From contig CAYVXE010000023.1 in the NCBI GenBank assembly GCA_964455375.1, forward strand, positions 1 through 51,628: a DNA stretch of 51,628 bases, in the 5' to 3' direction. Origin of the DNA: CAYVXE01 sp964455375 (GTDB lineage: Bacteria > Zhuqueibacterota > Zhuqueibacteria > Oceanimicrobiales > Oceanimicrobiaceae). The position numbers and the translations under genes are program-made. The notes beneath the pieces are model-generated. The model was not told the DNA's origin and searched no databases. It was given only the letters and a program-made list of their open reading frames with translations. Shown in pieces: positions 1 to 8,787 of this stretch. Every line of letters begins with the position of its first letter. Position 1 is the stretch's first letter.

Positions 1-72
1 AGTTAAATTGTGAATATTATCGTTTTGAAACACCACTCATCCCTCTTCCACAGCATAGTTCCATTTCAGGAA

Positions 73-780
73 TTAAAGAGCTTGAGCTGCGGTTAAAGTC
101 AGAACTTTCGCCACTCCTGCAGTTTTAAGTAATTTTGCACATTCAAAAAGTGTGGAACCTGTGGTTAAAACATCATCGATGAGAATAACCACTGAGCCGT
201 CCAACCCGTTTGATTCAGCTAACCGAAACGCGCTGCGGACGTTCTGCATCCTTTGTGACGCATTTAATTTTGCCTGTGCTTGCGTATAAACTACACGTTT
301 TAACAAACGATCATTTACAGAAATTCCTGTCATATTTGCAATGGATTCCGCAAGAAGTTTACTTTGATTGTACCCCCGCTCCCGAAATTTCAATTTGTGC
401 AGTGGTACCGGCACAAGGTAATCCGCCTTTTTATATTCCGGATCGCTGAACACAAGTGCGCTCATTTCATTCCCCAATCGCTTTGCGATTGATTTTTTTC
501 GGAAATATTTCATTTCGAGGATGATTTTCTGAAATTCATTTGAATATTTATAAACGGCTCGAAACCCATCTACAACGGCAGGGTTCGTCGAAAAAACAGG
601 CGGCGTTACCGTTTTCTCCCCTTTTTTAAGGGGCAACTTCTCCCAACAACGATTGCAAACCAATTTTTCATTTTGAATTAGCCGCTCTTCACAAATGACA
701 CATATCGGAGGAAAAATAAAATTCAGAATGGGTTGTGTTATTTTTTCAAACCGTGTAAATATTGCAGGGGCATCAGTCAT
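73..780 (-). CDS. comF: ComF family phosphoribosyltransferase-like protein
   Basis: ComF/GntX-type protein of about 235 aa. The N-terminal part has a CVIC...CNRC pair of cysteine motifs typical of the ComF zinc-binding region. The C-terminal half carries the type I phosphoribosyltransferase signature VILIDDVLTTGST, which binds PRPP in the family. In transformable bacteria ComF helps bring single-stranded DNA into the cytoplasm, and homologues are widespread in bacteria not known to be competent. I chose the ATG at 780; a TTG eight codons upstream at 804 is also in frame and neither has a clear ribosome binding site. It lies about 760 bp downstream of pilT, so a link with the type IV pilus cluster (DNA uptake) is possible but not proven. 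Family call is secure; the competence role is inference. Confidence 0.9.
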   Translation of the reverse strand: MTDAPAIFTRFEKITQPILNFIFPPICVICEERLIQNEKLVCNRCWEKLPLKKGEKTVTPPVFSTNPAVVDGFRAVYKYSNEFQKIILEMKYFRKKSIAKRLGNEMSALVFSDPEYKKADYLVPVPLHKLKFRERGYNQSKLLAESIANMTGISVNDRLLKRVVYTQAQAKLNASQRMQNVRSAFRLAESNGLDGSVVILIDDVLTTGSTLFECAKLLKTAGVAKVLTLTAAQAL

Positions 781-1278
781 AATTGTAGCAAAGATATAAC
801 TCAATTAATACACTTCCCACTACGATTTGAGCTTGTTTTAACAGGACTTAATTATGAAGAAAATGAAATGCAAAAATCAGCGCAGCATATTTTTACGTTA
901 GGCAAGGCAGCGTTTAAAAATGCGATGGCGATGCTCACTGACTTTCAAACTTTCACCTCACCGAAGCGAGAAATATTTGTCAATGACAATTTTTATTATC
1001 TGTTTTATAAGAATAGGAAGTCTAAACCAAAAAGTCAATTCAGAACTGGGAAGCATCATTTATTGCCGTTTATATTATAGAAATTTATTAACAAGCTCGA
1101 AGGGGTTTGTATCCCAAAAACGGGCCTGAGGTATAACCACGAGTGTCGAAAAACCGCAAGGCTGGGTTTACACAGAATTATACGCCCGGCGACGATCCGA
1201 TTCTTAACGTTGAACTTTGGATAATCTATGAACTGGATATGAACCCATTACAGGCTACTATAAATCAATCTATTATAA

Positions 1279-1381
1279 TGTCATTTCAATCACGACGTTT
1301 TTTGTCGGGTGAGGAATCTGCAAATGCACGGAGCGGGCGCCATAACAGATTTCTCACCTAAAAAACAGGCTCGAAATGACA
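1279..1381. repeat. Fold-back (REP/MITE-like) repeat, copy A
   Basis: The left arm runs from TGTCATTTC at 1279 to GAATCTG at 1320. The right arm runs from CAGATTTCTCACC at 1346 to TCGAAATGACA at 1381. The arms are imperfect inverted copies: both ends read TGTCATTTC inward, then a T-rich centre, GGTGAG and AATCTG. No transposase is present, so this is non-autonomous or REP-like. The same arm motif (TGTCATTTCGAG ... GAGAAATCTG) recurs at 46715-46806. Confidence 0.7.
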
Positions 1382-1458
1382 ACTTATAAGGAAAGTGCTC
1401 AAAATAGTAACTTTATGAATTGTTCACACCACGCTCGACCGTCCACATTTCTTATTCG

Positions 1459-1503
1459 CAGGGAATTTCGTGGCAAAAAGGCATGCGGGAATAAATCCCC
1501 TGC
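1459..1503. repeat. Imperfect inverted repeat downstream of pilT
   Basis: GCAGGGAATTT at the left is matched by AATAAATCCCCTGC at the right, around a spacer rich in A and G. It sits about 40 bp past the pilT stop. It could act as an mRNA 3' stabilising hairpin, but there is no clean U-tract for an intrinsic terminator. Confidence 0.4.
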
Positions 1504-1544
1504 GAGCTTGTGAATGACGCCTCAAACTAAATTAGAGATGTTCG

Positions 1545-2594
1545 TTATTTCATTAGATGACCATCCGTGGCATTGGCAACAGCATCTTCACGGGAAATCA
1601 CCCCGCGTTCCAGCCAATGCTTCAATGCCTGATCCATGGTTTGCATGCCGTAACTGGCACCTGTTTGGATGGCAGAGTGAATTTGATGTGATTTCTCTTC
1701 ACGGATCAAATTTCTTACGGCAGCGGAGGCAATCATGATTTCATGCACGGCGACGCGACCGTGGCCGTCTTGTGTGGGAATTAAACGTTGTGCCACAATC
1801 CCTTGAACCGAATTGGCAAACATGGCCCGAATCTGTCGCTGTTGTTCGGGAGGGAAAACATCTACGATACGGTTCACCGTTTCCGCTGCACTCATCGTGT
1901 GCAGGGTTGCAAAAACCAGATGGCCGGTTTCAGCCGCCGTCAATGCCAAGGAGATCGTTTCCAAATCGCGCATTTCACCCACCAGGATCACATCAGGGTC
2001 CTCACGCAAAGCGCTTTTAAGCGCGTTTCCAAATGACTGCGTATGTTCACCCAATTCCCTCTGGTTAACAAGGCAATTTTTATTTTTATGAACATATTCG
2101 ATGGGATCCTCAATGGTCAAAATATGCTCACGTCTTTCCTGATTGATGAGATCGATCATCCCGGCTAAGGTTGTGGACTTTCCGGAGCCCGTGGGTCCCG
2201 TCACCAAGACTAATCCCTTTTTATGACGGCTGAGCTCATAGATCCCTTTCGGTACCTGCAATTCCTGCAGCGTTCGCACTTTATCCGGAATAGTCCGGAA
2301 AGCCGCGGCCGCGCCACGCATTTGAAAAAACAAATTCGTTCTAAACCGGGCCACGCCCGGTACCGCATACGCGAAATCCAATTCTAAAGATTCTCTCAGC
2401 ACGGCGTATTGTTTCTCAGATAAGATTTCTTGAAAAAGGTTTTGCAATTCAGAACTGGAAATCGTTGCATTTTCAAGTTTACGCATTCTGCCATGAATTC
2501 TGAAAACAGGCGGACTTCCTGTGCTTAAATGAATATCCGAGGCATCTTTTTGCACCGCAAAGGTAAGCAACTGATCTAATTGGGATTTATTCAT
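1545..2594 (-). CDS. pilT: Type IV pilus retraction ATPase PilT
   Basis: Hexameric secretion ATPase that powers pilus disassembly and twitching. At 349 aa it has the normal PilT length. The N-terminal domain begins QKDASDIHLSTGSPP, a typical PilT opening. Walker A is GPTGSGKSTT near residue 137, followed by the Asp box (TIEDPIEYVH), a Walker B region around DPDVILVGEMRD, and the His box (GHLVFATLHT). It lies 6 bp after pilQ and is the last gene of the pil run. The assembly ATPase PilB and platform protein PilC are not in the window. PilT rather than PilB is supported by the length and the absence of the long PilB N-terminal domain. Confidence 0.95.
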   Translation of the reverse strand: MNKSQLDQLLTFAVQKDASDIHLSTGSPPVFRIHGRMRKLENATISSSELQNLFQEILSEKQYAVLRESLELDFAYAVPGVARFRTNLFFQMRGAAAAFRTIPDKVRTLQELQVPKGIYELSRHKKGLVLVTGPTGSGKSTTLAGMIDLINQERREHILTIEDPIEYVHKNKNCLVNQRELGEHTQSFGNALKSALREDPDVILVGEMRDLETISLALTAAETGHLVFATLHTMSAAETVNRIVDVFPPEQQRQIRAMFANSVQGIVAQRLIPTQDGHGRVAVHEIMIASAAVRNLIREEKSHQIHSAIQTGASYGMQTMDQALKHWLERGVISREDAVANATDGHLMK

Positions 2595-2600
2595 CTTTCT

Positions 2601-4415
2601 CTACTTGAAATCTCTAACCAACCGCGGTGTAATGAAAATAAGCAAATCCGTTTGTGATTTGGTCTTATGCGTATTCCGGAAAAAATTACCTAATAAAGGA
2701 ATATCCCCCAACAACCAAACCTTATCCGTCTGCTCGCTGGTGTTTTCTTTAATCAACCCGCCGATGACCATGGTTTCATCGCTTTTTAGATTCACCACCG
2801 TTTGCACGGTTCGTTTGGACGTAATAGGCGCGCTGTTATCCCCTGCCTGTACCTGACCGATGATTTCCTCGATTTCAGGATTTACAAAGAGTGTAATGGT
2901 CTGGTCGTCGCCAATATGAGGCGTCACACTTAATGAAATATTCACATCACGGTATTCAAATGTCACAAAATCTCCCTGTCCGCCTACACCGCGATTGATT
3001 TGCGGTATCGGGAATGTCGTTCCCACACTGATATGTGCCTCCTGGTTATCGCTCGCCAAAATCCTTGGATTCGACACCAATTTTGTGTGCGTGTTTGTAC
3101 TCAGGAAATTCAACACAGCATCATATTCCTCAATATTCAGGGTGCCGTAATTGATACTGCCGCCTTTAAACGGTACCTCCAGCGCATTCCGTTGAGGTGT
3201 TCCGGAAGGCAGAATAATCTCTTTGAAAATTTTTGCATTTACGGTTTTCGACCAGTCGATACCGATATTCCGTTCGTTTTGCGGCGATATCTCAATAAGT
3301 TTTGCCTCAATCATAATTTGTGGAGGCGATACGTCCAGTGTAGTTAGCATGGCATCTAATTTCTGAATATTGGGCGGGGAATCAGTTACCACGAGAACGC
3401 TGCTGCGTTTAACGGGAATTTCCGCTTTGTCCTCTTCCAATTTTACTGACGGCTGAAAATTTGCATAAAAGACCTGAATTTTCGCCTGTTTGGAAAGCAC
3501 TTGTGACACAATGGAACGAACATTGTTCGCGTCGATATATTTTAGACGATAAACTTTCGTTTCTAATTCATTCTGTTTAAATTGGTCCCGCGGTTTTACT
3601 AAAATCACATCGCCATCCGTAATGTAGTCGTACCCGTTTGCTTTCACGACCATGTCCAGGGCTTCCCGTATGGTGACATGGGCTAAGCTCACCGTAAGGA
3701 CACCTTTGACATCTTTGCTGGCGACGATATTTAAACCGCTTTGTCTTGCCATGAGCCGCAGCACGTTTCCTATCTCTGCATTTTTTACATCCAACGTGAT
3801 GGATTCTTTACTTTGCAATGACATAGGAGCTGGCGTCCGTTCACTTAAGCTGCGTGACTTCGGAAGAGATATTTTTTCCAGTTTCAAGGGTAACTTTGCA
3901 GAACGGTCTGTCACATTATGCGTTGTTTTAATTTCCTCTGATCCGAAATCAGACGCAGCGCTGCCGGCATCGCTAAAAGTCTCCATTTTAAAATCCGATG
4001 CTGAGACAGCGCCCTTAACTTTAAAATCAACATAATATAAACCCTCAACACCCTTATTGACTTTATAATTCACTTTTTTCGTTAAATAAATACTGACTTT
4101 TGTCGCATTCAGAGATCCTTTAACCGGAGTTACCGTAATGTCTTTTATCAGCCCCGTTTTTTTTCTGAAGGTTTGATTTCTCAGATCACTTTTTGTGTCC
4201 ACGAAATAAAGCACCAACTGCAACGGTTCCTCATTTAATTTGTGAACGACTTTGGCCGGACCGTCACATTGCAAGATCACCCGGTAGATATCGCCGAGAT
4301 TGTACAACTGCACATCCTCAAGGTGATATCTTTGTGCAAAGACCGATTTCCCCACACCCAAAAATAACAAACACAAAACAGTCGCAATCCATTTGTTCAT
4401 CACAAATTTATTCAT
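2601..4415 (-). CDS. pilQ: Type IV pilus secretin PilQ
   Basis: Outer-membrane secretin through which the pilus leaves the cell. The 604-aa protein has a signal peptide (hydrophobic run near residues 8-24, then VFAQ), one AMIN domain (about residues 30-130) for peptidoglycan binding, and a low-complexity linker. Then come an STN domain (SITLDVKNAEIGNVLRLMA onward, about 205-275), an N1-type domain, and the secretin core (about 390-602) ending in ITPRLVRDFK. It is shorter than many PilQ proteins because it has a single AMIN domain. The ATG at 4415 overlaps the pilP stop by 8 bp, which suggests translational coupling. A second ATG five codons downstream would give a shorter signal peptide. Confidence 0.95.
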   Translation of the reverse strand: MNKFVMNKWIATVLCLLFLGVGKSVFAQRYHLEDVQLYNLGDIYRVILQCDGPAKVVHKLNEEPLQLVLYFVDTKSDLRNQTFRKKTGLIKDITVTPVKGSLNATKVSIYLTKKVNYKVNKGVEGLYYVDFKVKGAVSASDFKMETFSDAGSAASDFGSEEIKTTHNVTDRSAKLPLKLEKISLPKSRSLSERTPAPMSLQSKESITLDVKNAEIGNVLRLMARQSGLNIVASKDVKGVLTVSLAHVTIREALDMVVKANGYDYITDGDVILVKPRDQFKQNELETKVYRLKYIDANNVRSIVSQVLSKQAKIQVFYANFQPSVKLEEDKAEIPVKRSSVLVVTDSPPNIQKLDAMLTTLDVSPPQIMIEAKLIEISPQNERNIGIDWSKTVNAKIFKEIILPSGTPQRNALEVPFKGGSINYGTLNIEEYDAVLNFLSTNTHTKLVSNPRILASDNQEAHISVGTTFPIPQINRGVGGQGDFVTFEYRDVNISLSVTPHIGDDQTITLFVNPEIEEIIGQVQAGDNSAPITSKRTVQTVVNLKSDETMVIGGLIKENTSEQTDKVWLLGDIPLLGNFFRNTHKTKSQTDLLIFITPRLVRDFK

Positions 4416-4890
4416 TGTTTTCTCTCAACATCAAAGTTATGATTTTTCTGCCCTTTTTACATACGACCCGATCTTTCTTAATATCGAGAATCGTTAAATG
4501 CTCGTTACTCTCACCCTCTTTCAAGATTGAATCCCCTATTAAAGCATGCGCACTATTCCCCTTCCAAATAATACCGCGCAAAACGATGTCGCTGGAATCT
4601 ATCTGTGTGGAATCGATTTCTGCAAGCCGATCGGCATCATAAAAAGGATCCCTGCCCCATGAAGAGTATTTCGGTCGATGCAATACCGGCCGTTTTTCAA
4701 TCATAATTCTTTGGGGATTATTGCCGTCAACAGACTTAGGCTGCACCTGAGTTGATACCACCGCCTGCTGTACCTCCTGAGACGCAGCTTCAGGGTTGGA
4801 ACCACAAACAAATTGATTAAAAACAAACGTAATCAGGATTCCCACCGCATTGCCAAGAAGTATTTTTTCTCTTTTTTTTAAATCCGCCAT
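4408..4890 (-). CDS. pilP: PilP-like pilus assembly protein
   Basis: Small periplasmic protein expected to link the PilN/PilO inner-membrane complex to the secretin. The 160-aa product has one N-terminal hydrophobic segment (about residues 11-29), a variable linker, and a small C-terminal domain with the PilP pattern DSSDIVLRGIIW ... ILDIKKDRVVCKKGRKIITL. PilP is often a lipoprotein; here a cysteine follows the hydrophobic run (FVCG), but the preceding residues do not fit a standard lipobox, so membrane anchoring by the helix is as likely. The call rests mostly on position between pilO and pilQ, with weak sequence support. Confidence 0.75.
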   Translation of the reverse strand: MADLKKREKILLGNAVGILITFVFNQFVCGSNPEAASQEVQQAVVSTQVQPKSVDGNNPQRIMIEKRPVLHRPKYSSWGRDPFYDADRLAEIDSTQIDSSDIVLRGIIWKGNSAHALIGDSILKEGESNEHLTILDIKKDRVVCKKGRKIITLMLRENNE

Positions 4891-4909
4891 ACTCGCCGAA
4901 CCATTTTAG

Positions 4910-5506
4910 TTAAAGTGACGCTTGCCTTGACTGCGGACTTTTGTCATCCTTCAAATAAACAACGGTATCCAGAAAAACCTCCAATTCCGGGTGAATCGCA
5001 TGTTTATAATTGATGTTCAATTCCTCAATTGACAAATAATACGGAAGATCATTGAGCGCAGCGATAAATTTTCCCAAACTCTTGTAATATCCCTGCAGTT
5101 TTATATGCAAAGTCAACTTAAGTATATCGGCTTGAATCTCGTCCTCACTGTCAGCATCTACCAGTGAATTATAATCAGGAATGATATTCTGAAACTTCAG
5201 ACCGAATCGCTGACCTTTCATTTTGATTTGGTTCACCACGACCGGCAATTGATTTTTAACCACAATTCTTTTTTGCTTTCTGGCAAGTTCGTCCTTTAGA
5301 CGTTCCACCTGCTGTTGCAGAGCAAATACCTGAGCATCCGTCACTCGCAAGCTGCGTAATTGCAGAAGTACATGATTTGTTTTATCTTTCAGCAACTGTA
5401 ATTGGATGTTTTCCGGACGATATAACAACACAAACCAGCATGTCCCGATAAGTATCAGTAAAACAGTAGCAACAATGATCGACTTCAATGAATCCGTCAT
5501 CTTCAT
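4910..5506 (-). CDS. pilO: PilO-like pilus assembly protein
   Basis: Inner-membrane alignment-complex protein that pairs with PilN. The 198-aa product has a single transmembrane helix near residues 9-29. A coiled-coil stretch follows (about 35-80, rich in Leu, Gln, Lys and Arg). The C-terminal ferredoxin-like domain shows the PilO feature of a periodic hydrophobic segment, LQGYYKSLGKFIAALNDLPYY. Order and size match pilO of other Gram-negative pil operons. It is 17 bp downstream of pilMN and 19 bp upstream of pilP, so one transcript is likely. Confidence 0.85.
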   Translation of the reverse strand: MKMTDSLKSIIVATVLLILIGTCWFVLLYRPENIQLQLLKDKTNHVLLQLRSLRVTDAQVFALQQQVERLKDELARKQKRIVVKNQLPVVVNQIKMKGQRFGLKFQNIIPDYNSLVDADSEDEIQADILKLTLHIKLQGYYKSLGKFIAALNDLPYYLSIEELNINYKHAIHPELEVFLDTVVYLKDDKSPQSRQASL

Positions 5507-5523
5507 AAACTTGACGCCAATTA

Positions 5524-7734
5524 TTACAATTCACATTCGATGGTGAACGCCATACTTCCATCTTTGCGTACTTTTTGTGATCTAAGCCTGATGGAATAAA
5601 AATAACCGGAATTTTCCAGGTCGAGCATAAATTTTGCTAAATTGATCCCTTCCATGGAATTATTTTCAAATGCAACCCCAGCCATTGTTAGCATCTGCTG
5701 TATCGTTTCTTTCCGATCTTTACCATCGACAGGTTTTCTCACAAATGCAATTTTTAGATTTGTCAATGCAATTTGTGGCGGGACAAGATGGCTAATGGCT
5801 TTTAAGTGATTTACCGCGCTCAAATCGACATTCACTTTACCGTAAAACGCTTTTTGTCTCGATGTTAAATATTGCATTTCCTTTTGCAAGGTCAGAAACT
5901 TCCTGCGCTTAGGCTGGCTGGCGATAAACTGGGCATTCGTCCGCTGAAAGTCTTCCTGCAATTTCCCGAATTCTCTACTAACATCCTGATACAATAGTAT
6001 CATAACCAGAATTGAAATTAAAAAAACGTACTTAAAAATTCGTTTGGCATAGGTCAGCGCTTTTGAGCTTTTATGTGTATCAGGAAGCAAATTCAATTCT
6101 TTACTGCGGTCGATTGCCAAGCCAATGGCCACTGCGTACTGTGGGCCAATCTTATGAAGCTTCGTCTGATTTTCAAGTTTTTTGAATGATATAAAATCAA
6201 ACGGATTTAGAACGTGAACATTGATATTTAATTCCTGTGCCAGGACAGCAGGCAGGTTTGGCAGGAGAGCGCCTCCACCGGTAAGAAAAATTCCCCCAAT
6301 GGAATCAACGACGAACTTCTCTTTATAAAATTCGATGGTTCGATGAATATCACTGGTAAGCCGTTCCACGACCGGCATCGTCATCTCAGCTATTTCCTTC
6401 ACCGGAATTCCTTCTGGAGTAGTGACGCTATCCTCATCTGACTGCGGAATACCGTAAACCATTTTCAGTCTTTCTGCCTGTTCAAACGAAAGCTGCCTGT
6501 CATCACCACTAAAAAAGATGTCTCCGGTCAATGCTTCGGTAAAATCATTACCTGCAGTTGAAATTTCCCTGGCAAACTGCAATTGATTTTGATTGATGAA
6601 AACGATGTGACTCGACTCAGAACCCACATCCAGCATCATGTGACAGCCACGGAGCGTTTTGTCCTTTCGTTCTTTATAAAGTGAGCACAACGCAGCAGGT
6701 ACTGTGGATATTTTTGTAGGGCTAATGCCGGTACTTTTTAATACATTCAAAAAATCAGCAACCAGTTTTTTCTGCGCGGCAACGACAAAAACATCTACTT
6801 TGTTGGTCGACTTGTCTTTTTTATTTTCAATGATTTGATACTCGAACTGCGTGGTCTCTATTGGAAAAGGGAAATCTTTGCGACAGGCCCAGGGGACTGC
6901 CTTATCCATTTCTTTCTTTTTTAATTTCGGGATTTGAAGATTCTTAAAAATGACTTCAAGACCGCTCACCGCTGACGTGATACACGCATTCTTTAGATGC
7001 TTCGGATTTACGCAGTTACGAATATTTTTGGCTGAGATGACAGATTTTTCTTCATCATTAGCATCCAAAAGCGGCCTTTCAACAGAACGTTTATCCAAAC
7101 CGAGAAGTTTGTAGCCACCTGCGATCTTCTTCAGATGCACATATTTCACACTGGAAGCACCGAGTTCAAGGCCAAGTAATCTCTGGTTCTCAAATGCCAA
7201 TGTTAGCGACTGTGTTGATTTCACCCAAAAACTTTTTTTCTTGTTCTGTCTGCGACTACTCTTTTTCCGCTGACTGGAATCGGTTACTTTCTTTTGAATG
7301 ACAGGACGCTTTGCCTCGGATTTCAAGAATGCTTCTACACTGCTCAGTGCTTCGCGTTCGGACGATTTATTACCGGACTCTACCGATACCGGTGGCTCCT
7401 CTTCCGTGGAGGGGGGGACAGCTTCACCTTCTAATCTCAGCGTTCTTTTCGACTGATCTGCCGTCTTAAATAAGGTCTGATTGAATTTATCTGTATTTTC
7501 AGGATAGCCTGCGACTGACAATTGATCCTGGTCAGATATCTGAATGCTTTCCACAGGTTCTTCGGAAATAAACACGATATCCCCGGAAGACAAATTATCC
7601 ACCTGTTGCTCCCCTTCGACAAAAAATCCGGTATTTTCATCATTCGGGGTGTCGCAAGGCTGTAAAAATTTCTTACTGCTTTTCCTTTGCAGTAAAAATT
7701 CTATGTCTAATTTCTCAGAGTTCAAATTGGTCAC
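5524..7734 (-). CDS. Fused PilM-PilN pilus assembly protein with long N-terminal extension
   Basis: The 736-aa protein combines three parts. Residues 1 to about 185 are low-complexity, first acidic and then strongly basic (KKSSRRQNKKKS), and match no family I recognise. Residues about 186-545 are a PilM domain, an actin-like ATP-binding protein: LLGLELGASSVK opens the phosphate-1 loop, MLDVGSESSHIVF the phosphate-2 loop, and FLTGGGALLPNLP the adenosine motif. After a transmembrane helix near 567-583 comes a PilN-like periplasmic domain with a coiled-coil start. PilM and PilN are normally separate proteins that bind through the PilN cytoplasmic N-terminus, so a fusion keeps the usual topology. 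Translation starts at a GTG at 7734 with a weak upstream GGAAGAA. Confidence 0.88.
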   Translation of the reverse strand: MTNLNSEKLDIEFLLQRKSSKKFLQPCDTPNDENTGFFVEGEQQVDNLSSGDIVFISEEPVESIQISDQDQLSVAGYPENTDKFNQTLFKTADQSKRTLRLEGEAVPPSTEEEPPVSVESGNKSSEREALSSVEAFLKSEAKRPVIQKKVTDSSQRKKSSRRQNKKKSFWVKSTQSLTLAFENQRLLGLELGASSVKYVHLKKIAGGYKLLGLDKRSVERPLLDANDEEKSVISAKNIRNCVNPKHLKNACITSAVSGLEVIFKNLQIPKLKKKEMDKAVPWACRKDFPFPIETTQFEYQIIENKKDKSTNKVDVFVVAAQKKLVADFLNVLKSTGISPTKISTVPAALCSLYKERKDKTLRGCHMMLDVGSESSHIVFINQNQLQFAREISTAGNDFTEALTGDIFFSGDDRQLSFEQAERLKMVYGIPQSDEDSVTTPEGIPVKEIAEMTMPVVERLTSDIHRTIEFYKEKFVVDSIGGIFLTGGGALLPNLPAVLAQELNINVHVLNPFDFISFKKLENQTKLHKIGPQYAVAIGLAIDRSKELNLLPDTHKSSKALTYAKRIFKYVFLISILVMILLYQDVSREFGKLQEDFQRTNAQFIASQPKRRKFLTLQKEMQYLTSRQKAFYGKVNVDLSAVNHLKAISHLVPPQIALTNLKIAFVRKPVDGKDRKETIQQMLTMAGVAFENNSMEGINLAKFMLDLENSGYFYSIRLRSQKVRKDGSMAFTIECEL

Positions 7735-7857
7735 TCAAAATAATTCTTCCATGAACATTTCGTTTCAGCCCTTCTCCTGATAAAGAGCAAATCTGAAGCG
7801 GGCGGAAAGATAACTTCGGAATAAAATGGCGTACAAGAATTTAATCTTAGTCGTATA

Positions 7858-8670
7858 TTATATCGGCAGGAAATCTGAAGTATTAAACGTGTGCTTACCA
7901 TCGGAGAGGTCTTCCAGTAACCTTTTTACCTCATATTCAACCGGTACCGGAACACCCAATTCTTTGAGGTGCTGAACGTTTTGAAAAACGTTTTGCGGCA
8001 TGTCATCATAAACAATTTCACCTGCATGCAAAATGAGCAGGCGATCCAAACCCAGCACTTCCTCTGGATATTGTGTTATTAAAACAGGTGTGACTTTGTG
8101 AGTTGTCGTGTTCAAACCCTGAATCAGTTCGATCATCATTTGACGACCGGCAGGTTCCATTTGTGAGGTCGGTTCATCAAACACGATAAATTTGGGAGAC
8201 ATTGCAAGAACAGAAGCAAGCGCCAAACGCTGCATTTCTCCGCCGGAAAGCAGATGCGGTGGGTGCTCACGGTATTGCTCAAGTTTCATTTTTTTCAGCA
8301 TTACTTCAACGATTTCATGCATCTCGTCGTGAGGAATCCCAATATTTTCCAGCCCGAATGCAATTTCACGTTCCACGGTTGTGGAAACGATTTGGTTTTC
8401 AGGATCCTGAAAAACCATGCCAACAAGGCGGCGAATGGTTTTAACATGTTCTGGATCTTTACTATTCATCTCATCCAGGAGAACATCTCCACTGCTTGGA
8501 AGAAGTAATCCGTTCAAGCACCTGGCCAGAGTGGTTTTGCCAGAGCCATTCGCCCCCATGATACCAACCGATTCCCCTGAACGAATGGTCAAATGAACAT
8601 TTTTCAGAACAGTCGTCTGCTGACGATTTTCAGTTCGGTAGCTAAAATGTAATTTTTTAACCTCAAGCAT
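7858..8670 (-). CDS. Energy-coupling-factor type ABC transporter ATPase
   Basis: ATP-binding subunit (270 aa) of the CbiO/EcfA class, which drives uptake of vitamins or metal ions together with an EcfT scaffold and a substrate-binding S component. Walker A is GANGSGKTTL, the Q-loop follows in MVFQDPENQIV (a hallmark of CbiO/EcfA proteins), the signature is LLSGGEMQRLALAS, and Walker B is FIVFDEPTSQM. The ATG at 8670 has AAGGAA at good spacing. No EcfT or S component is next to it, so its partners must be encoded elsewhere and the substrate cannot be told. Confidence 0.9.
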   Translation of the reverse strand: MLEVKKLHFSYRTENRQQTTVLKNVHLTIRSGESVGIMGANGSGKTTLARCLNGLLLPSSGDVLLDEMNSKDPEHVKTIRRLVGMVFQDPENQIVSTTVEREIAFGLENIGIPHDEMHEIVEVMLKKMKLEQYREHPPHLLSGGEMQRLALASVLAMSPKFIVFDEPTSQMEPAGRQMMIELIQGLNTTTHKVTPVLITQYPEEVLGLDRLLILHAGEIVYDDMPQNVFQNVQHLKELGVPVPVEYEVKRLLEDLSDGKHTFNTSDFLPI

Positions 8671-8727
8671 AACTTAATTCCTTGATGTGTCGCCACAAAA
8701 CAATGTACACTATTCGCTTTAAAATAA

Positions 8728-8765
8728 AAACAAAAAAGGCCGTCCCTTTTGACAGAACGACCTTT
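8728..8765 (-). terminator. Intrinsic terminator after the T9SS cargo gene
   Basis: Read on the minus strand, AAAGGTCGTTC pairs fully (with two G-U wobbles) with GGACGGCCTTT around a 9-nt loop and is followed by TTTGTTTTT. It lies 23 bp past the stop of the gene starting at 9900 and ends that transcript before the ECF ATPase gene. Confidence 0.85.
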
Positions 8766-8787
8766 AAATTTTGGGAAAGTCACAAAG

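Larger units (their letters stand above)
781..1544. other. Gene-free interval between comF and pilT
   Basis: About 760 bp with no coding region I can support: the open frames here are short, overlap in several frames and resemble no family. It contains one clear fold-back repeat (1279-1381) and a second, weaker inverted repeat (1459-1503), both listed separately. The promoter of comF must lie here but I could not pick out a convincing -35/-10 pair. Confidence 0.6.

Noticed and set aside
733..1361. Several short plus-strand open frames (60-115 codons) between comF and pilT
   Set aside because: They overlap each other in different frames, one overlaps the start of comF and another the fold-back repeat, and none resembles a protein family or has a good ribosome binding site.
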